From: JBGTBQ01 sp041749275
GTDB lineage: Bacteria > Acidobacteriota > Blastocatellia > Pyrinomonadales > Pyrinomonadaceae
Length of the DNA stretch: 7,729 nt
NCBI GenBank assembly: GCA_041749275.1
Contig: JBGTBQ010000033.1
Location: 1 to 7,729, forward strand
Direction of reading: 5' to 3'
Shown here one piece after another: positions 5,885-7,729 of the stretch (position 1 is the first letter of the stretch; every line of letters begins with the position of its first letter). The position numbers were made by a program, and so were the translations under genes. The notes beneath the pieces are model-generated. The model made no database searches. It was not told the origin of the DNA and saw only the letters and a list, made by a program, of their open reading frames with translations.

Positions 5885-6799
5885 ATGAGAAAACTCCACT
5901 ATCACCGCGTTGATGTATTCACCGACCGCGCGTTCGGGGGAAACCCGTTGGCTGTCTTCCCGAACGGTCGTGGGATTTCCGGCGAGACGATGCAATCAAT
6001 CGCCAAAGAGTTCAACCTGTCGGAGACGACCTTCGTGCTCCCGCCGGATGATCCGAAGCATGATTACCGCGTCCGCATCTTCACGCCCGCGAACGAACTG
6101 CCGATGGCGGGACACCCGACCGTCGGCACGTCGTTCGTGCTCGCGCGTGAGCACATGATTGAGCGCACTGGCGAGCAGACGACCATCACGCTCGAAGAGG
6201 GCGTCGGCCCCGTTCCCGTCCGCATCGAATTTGAAAACGGCGAGCCGGTCTACGCCGAGATGACGCAGCCTTTGCCGAAGTTCGGCCCGCGCTTCGACGA
6301 CCGCGCCGCCGTCGCCGAGATGCTCTCGCTGGACGCGAACGACGTTGACGAGGCTCTGCCCGTCGAGGTCGTCTCGTGCGGCGTGCCGTTTCTCTACGTG
6401 CCGCTCCGAAGTCTCGACGCCGCGCGGCGCGCACGGCCCCGCGCCGACGTGATGGAGCGCGCGCTCGCGGGCGTCGTCCCGCCGGAGGTCTTCGTCTTCA
6501 CGCGCGAGGTCGAGCACGAAGGCTCAACCGTCCACAGCCGCATGTTCGCCCCGACGCTCGGCATCCTTGAAGACCCGGCGACGGGCGCGGCGAGCGGGCC
6601 GCTCGGTTGCTATCTCGTCCGTTACGGTCTCATCCCGTGCGACGGCGCGGCGGAGACGGTGAGCGAGCAGGGAATCGAGATGGGTCGCCCGAGTTTCATC
6701 AAGATCAGGATCGAGAAGAACGCGGGCGAGATCAGCGGCGTCAAGGTCGGCGGCCAGAGCGTTTATATGGGTGAGGGCTTCATCGAGATTGATGTTTAG
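5885..6799 (+). CDS. PhzF-family isomerase/epimerase
   Basis: The protein has 304 residues, close to the usual PhzF length of about 260-300, and consists of two similar hot-dog-like halves. The opening YHRVDVFTDRAFGGNPLAVF (6-25) is the family N-terminus. The conserved acid is E47 in NLSETTFV, equivalent to the catalytic Glu of PhzF. FTPANELPMAGHPTVGT (66-82) and DPATGAASGPLG (230-241) are the two glycine-rich loops that close the active site. PhzF itself isomerises trans-2,3-dihydro-3-hydroxyanthranilate in phenazine synthesis. No other phenazine genes are in this window, and most homologues are of unknown function, so only the fold and a likely acid/base isomerase or epimerase chemistry are claimed. 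The enzyme should be cytosolic. It is apparently transcribed on its own, separated from the transporter by the palindromic element. Confidence 0.93.
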   Translation: MRKLHYHRVDVFTDRAFGGNPLAVFPNGRGISGETMQSIAKEFNLSETTFVLPPDDPKHDYRVRIFTPANELPMAGHPTVGTSFVLAREHMIERTGEQTTITLEEGVGPVPVRIEFENGEPVYAEMTQPLPKFGPRFDDRAAVAEMLSLDANDVDEALPVEVVSCGVPFLYVPLRSLDAARRARPRADVMERALAGVVPPEVFVFTREVEHEGSTVHSRMFAPTLGILEDPATGAASGPLGCYLVRYGLIPCDGAAETVSEQGIEMGRPSFIKIRIEKNAGEISGVKVGGQSVYMGEGFIEIDV

Positions 6800-6849
6800 T
6801 CAGAGGATTGACGATTGTTTTCGAGCTTGAGTGTGCGGGACGCTGTACC

Positions 6850-6950
6850 TCACCACAGAGGGCACAGAGGGCACAGAGATGGCACAGAGAAAAACTGATT
6901 TCAGTTTCTACCTCTGTGCTCCCTCCGTGTCCTCTGTGTCTCTGTGGTGA
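6850..6950. repeat. CACAGAGG-type dispersed inverted repeat
   Basis: The outer ends TCACCACAGAG (6850-6860) and CTCTGTGGTGA (6940-6950) are exact inverted complements. Between them, the left half has four copies of GGCACAGAG or close variants. The right half carries their complement as CTCTGTG and CCTCCGTG units. The centre is the mirrored AAACTGA/TCAGTTT (6892-6907). Similar elements are scattered in intergenic regions of many environmental bacteria and are often mistranslated as small proteins containing HRGHGG or LCALCALCGE. It fills most of the gap between PhzF and the dehydrogenase. It is not a good terminator, because no U-tract follows it. Confidence 0.85.
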
Positions 6951-7002
6951 AGAGCTGCTCGCCTTATGTTCAAGCAACAATTGACCCCGGAGCGTAACGA
7001 GA

Positions 7003-7729
7003 ATGCCCACCGTCCTGACGGCAGTGATACCTGAGCCGCACGCGCCCGTCGAACTGCGCGAGGTCGCGGAGCCGGAGCTTGAGCAAGACTCGGCACTGCT
7101 CGAAGTCGAGTTGAGCGAGGTGTGCGGCACGGACGTACACCTGCGCGAAGGGAGGCTGGCGGGCGTGCCGTACCCGCTCGTGCCGGGCCATGTCTCGGTC
7201 GGTCGGTTGGCGAAGGTTCGCGGGCGCGTCGTGGATGTCGAGGGTCGCGCGTTCGCGGAGGGCGACCGCGTGACTTTTCTCGACGTGCATCGCACGTGCG
7301 GCGCGTGCTGGTTCTGTCTCGTGGCGAAGGCTTCGACGCGCTGCCCGCATCGCAAAGTTTACGGCATCACCTACGGCCTCGCGGATGGACTATGCGGCGG
7401 GTGGGCCGAGAAGATTTACCTGAAGCCGGGGACGCACCTGATCCGTCTCGACGGGGTTGACGCGGAAAGATTCATGGCGGGCGGGTGCTCTCTGCCGACG
7501 GCGCTGCACGCCATCGAACGAGCCGAGGTGAAGATCGGCGACACGGTGCTCGTGCTCGGCAGCGGGCCGGTCGGCCTCTCGTCGGTCGCGTTCGCGTTGA
7601 TGAGCGGCGCGCTGCGTGTGCTGTGCATCGGCGCGCCCGCGAACCGCTTGGGGGTTGCCACGCAAGTAGGCGCCTCAGATGTACTCGATTTCGAAGAGAC
7701 CTCAGAAGCTGAACGATTGGAATGGGTGC
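7003..7729 (+). CDS. Zinc-dependent medium-chain alcohol dehydrogenase, 3' end outside window
   Basis: The start is ATG 7003 with CGGAG ten bases upstream; 242 codons are open to the right edge, about two thirds of a usual 340-390 residue protein. The catalytic zinc site is C41 in EVCGTDVH, H63 in PGHVSVG and C162 in GGCSLPTALH. The structural zinc lobe is C99-x2-C102-x2-C105-x8-C114 (TCGACWFCLVAKASTRCPH). The Rossmann nucleotide-binding loop VLVLGSGPVGL lies at 182-192. The family oxidises alcohols or sugars, or reduces aldehydes, with NAD(P); the substrate cannot be told. Two details are unusual: the residue after the zinc histidine is Val rather than the common Glu, and the structural-zinc spacing is one residue longer than in horse-liver-type ADH. 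Both may simply mark a subfamily. Confidence 0.92.
   Translation, partial: MPTVLTAVIPEPHAPVELREVAEPELEQDSALLEVELSEVCGTDVHLREGRLAGVPYPLVPGHVSVGRLAKVRGRVVDVEGRAFAEGDRVTFLDVHRTCGACWFCLVAKASTRCPHRKVYGITYGLADGLCGGWAEKIYLKPGTHLIRLDGVDAERFMAGGCSLPTALHAIERAEVKIGDTVLVLGSGPVGLSSVAFALMSGALRVLCIGAPANRLGVATQVGASDVLDFEETSEAERLEWV

Noticed and set aside
5885..6799. Phenazine biosynthesis locus
   Set aside because: Only a PhzF-type protein is present; no other phz genes are nearby, and the family is mostly found outside phenazine clusters.
6851..6947. Possible CRISPR-like array from the repeated CACAGAG units
   Set aside because: Units are 7-9 bases with almost no spacers and are mirrored rather than directly repeated; no cas genes are present.
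6780..7355. 191-codon minus-strand frame containing HRGHGG and LCALCALCGE segments
   Set aside because: Those segments are the known mistranslation of the CACAGAGG-type repeat, and the rest is antisense to the dehydrogenase.

Overview
The window is GC-rich bacterial chromosomal DNA with ordinary gene density. The gene set, together with dispersed hairpin repeats of the PPAVAGG-coding type and a CACAGAGG-type repeat, resembles Acidobacteriota, perhaps Blastocatellia. That placement is inferred from style and recalled families; there is no rRNA or marker gene here to fix it.

Layout from left to right. A minus-strand pair fills the first 713 bases: a small uncharacterised 84-residue protein overlaps by 14 bases the start of a nucleotidyltransferase-fold protein that runs off the left edge. 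A dispersed palindromic element lies upstream of that pair. On the plus strand follows a complete NAPE-PLD/UlaG-type metallo-beta-lactamase-fold hydrolase (954-1862). It converges on a large exported minus-strand protein (1970-4486) with a CsgG/LpoB-like N-terminal region, a Ser/Ala/Glu-rich middle and four carboxypeptidase-regulatory-like beta-sandwich repeats. A perfect 34-bp inverted repeat separates the two stop codons.

After a 293-base gap with small hairpins, the plus strand carries an intact-looking but severely truncated N-terminus of a Cys/Met-metabolism PLP enzyme (55 codons). Fifteen bases later begins a TauE/SafE-type membrane transporter. Its stop codon lies in the left terminus of a second, more complete copy of the palindromic element. 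Then come a heptamer tandem repeat, a PhzF-family isomerase/epimerase, a CACAGAGG-type inverted repeat, and the first 242 codons of a zinc-dependent medium-chain alcohol dehydrogenase that runs off the right edge.

The genes do not form one obvious pathway. The only functional link visible is sulfur: a sulfur-amino-acid enzyme remnant directly upstream of a possible sulfite/organosulfonate exporter. I see no convincing new defence system, CRISPR array, prophage or RNA gene. The most interesting signals are the two copies of the palindromic element, which show a compensatory base change, TA-flanked termini and a stop-codon overlap; the long perfect convergent hairpin; and the truncated PLP enzyme remnant.
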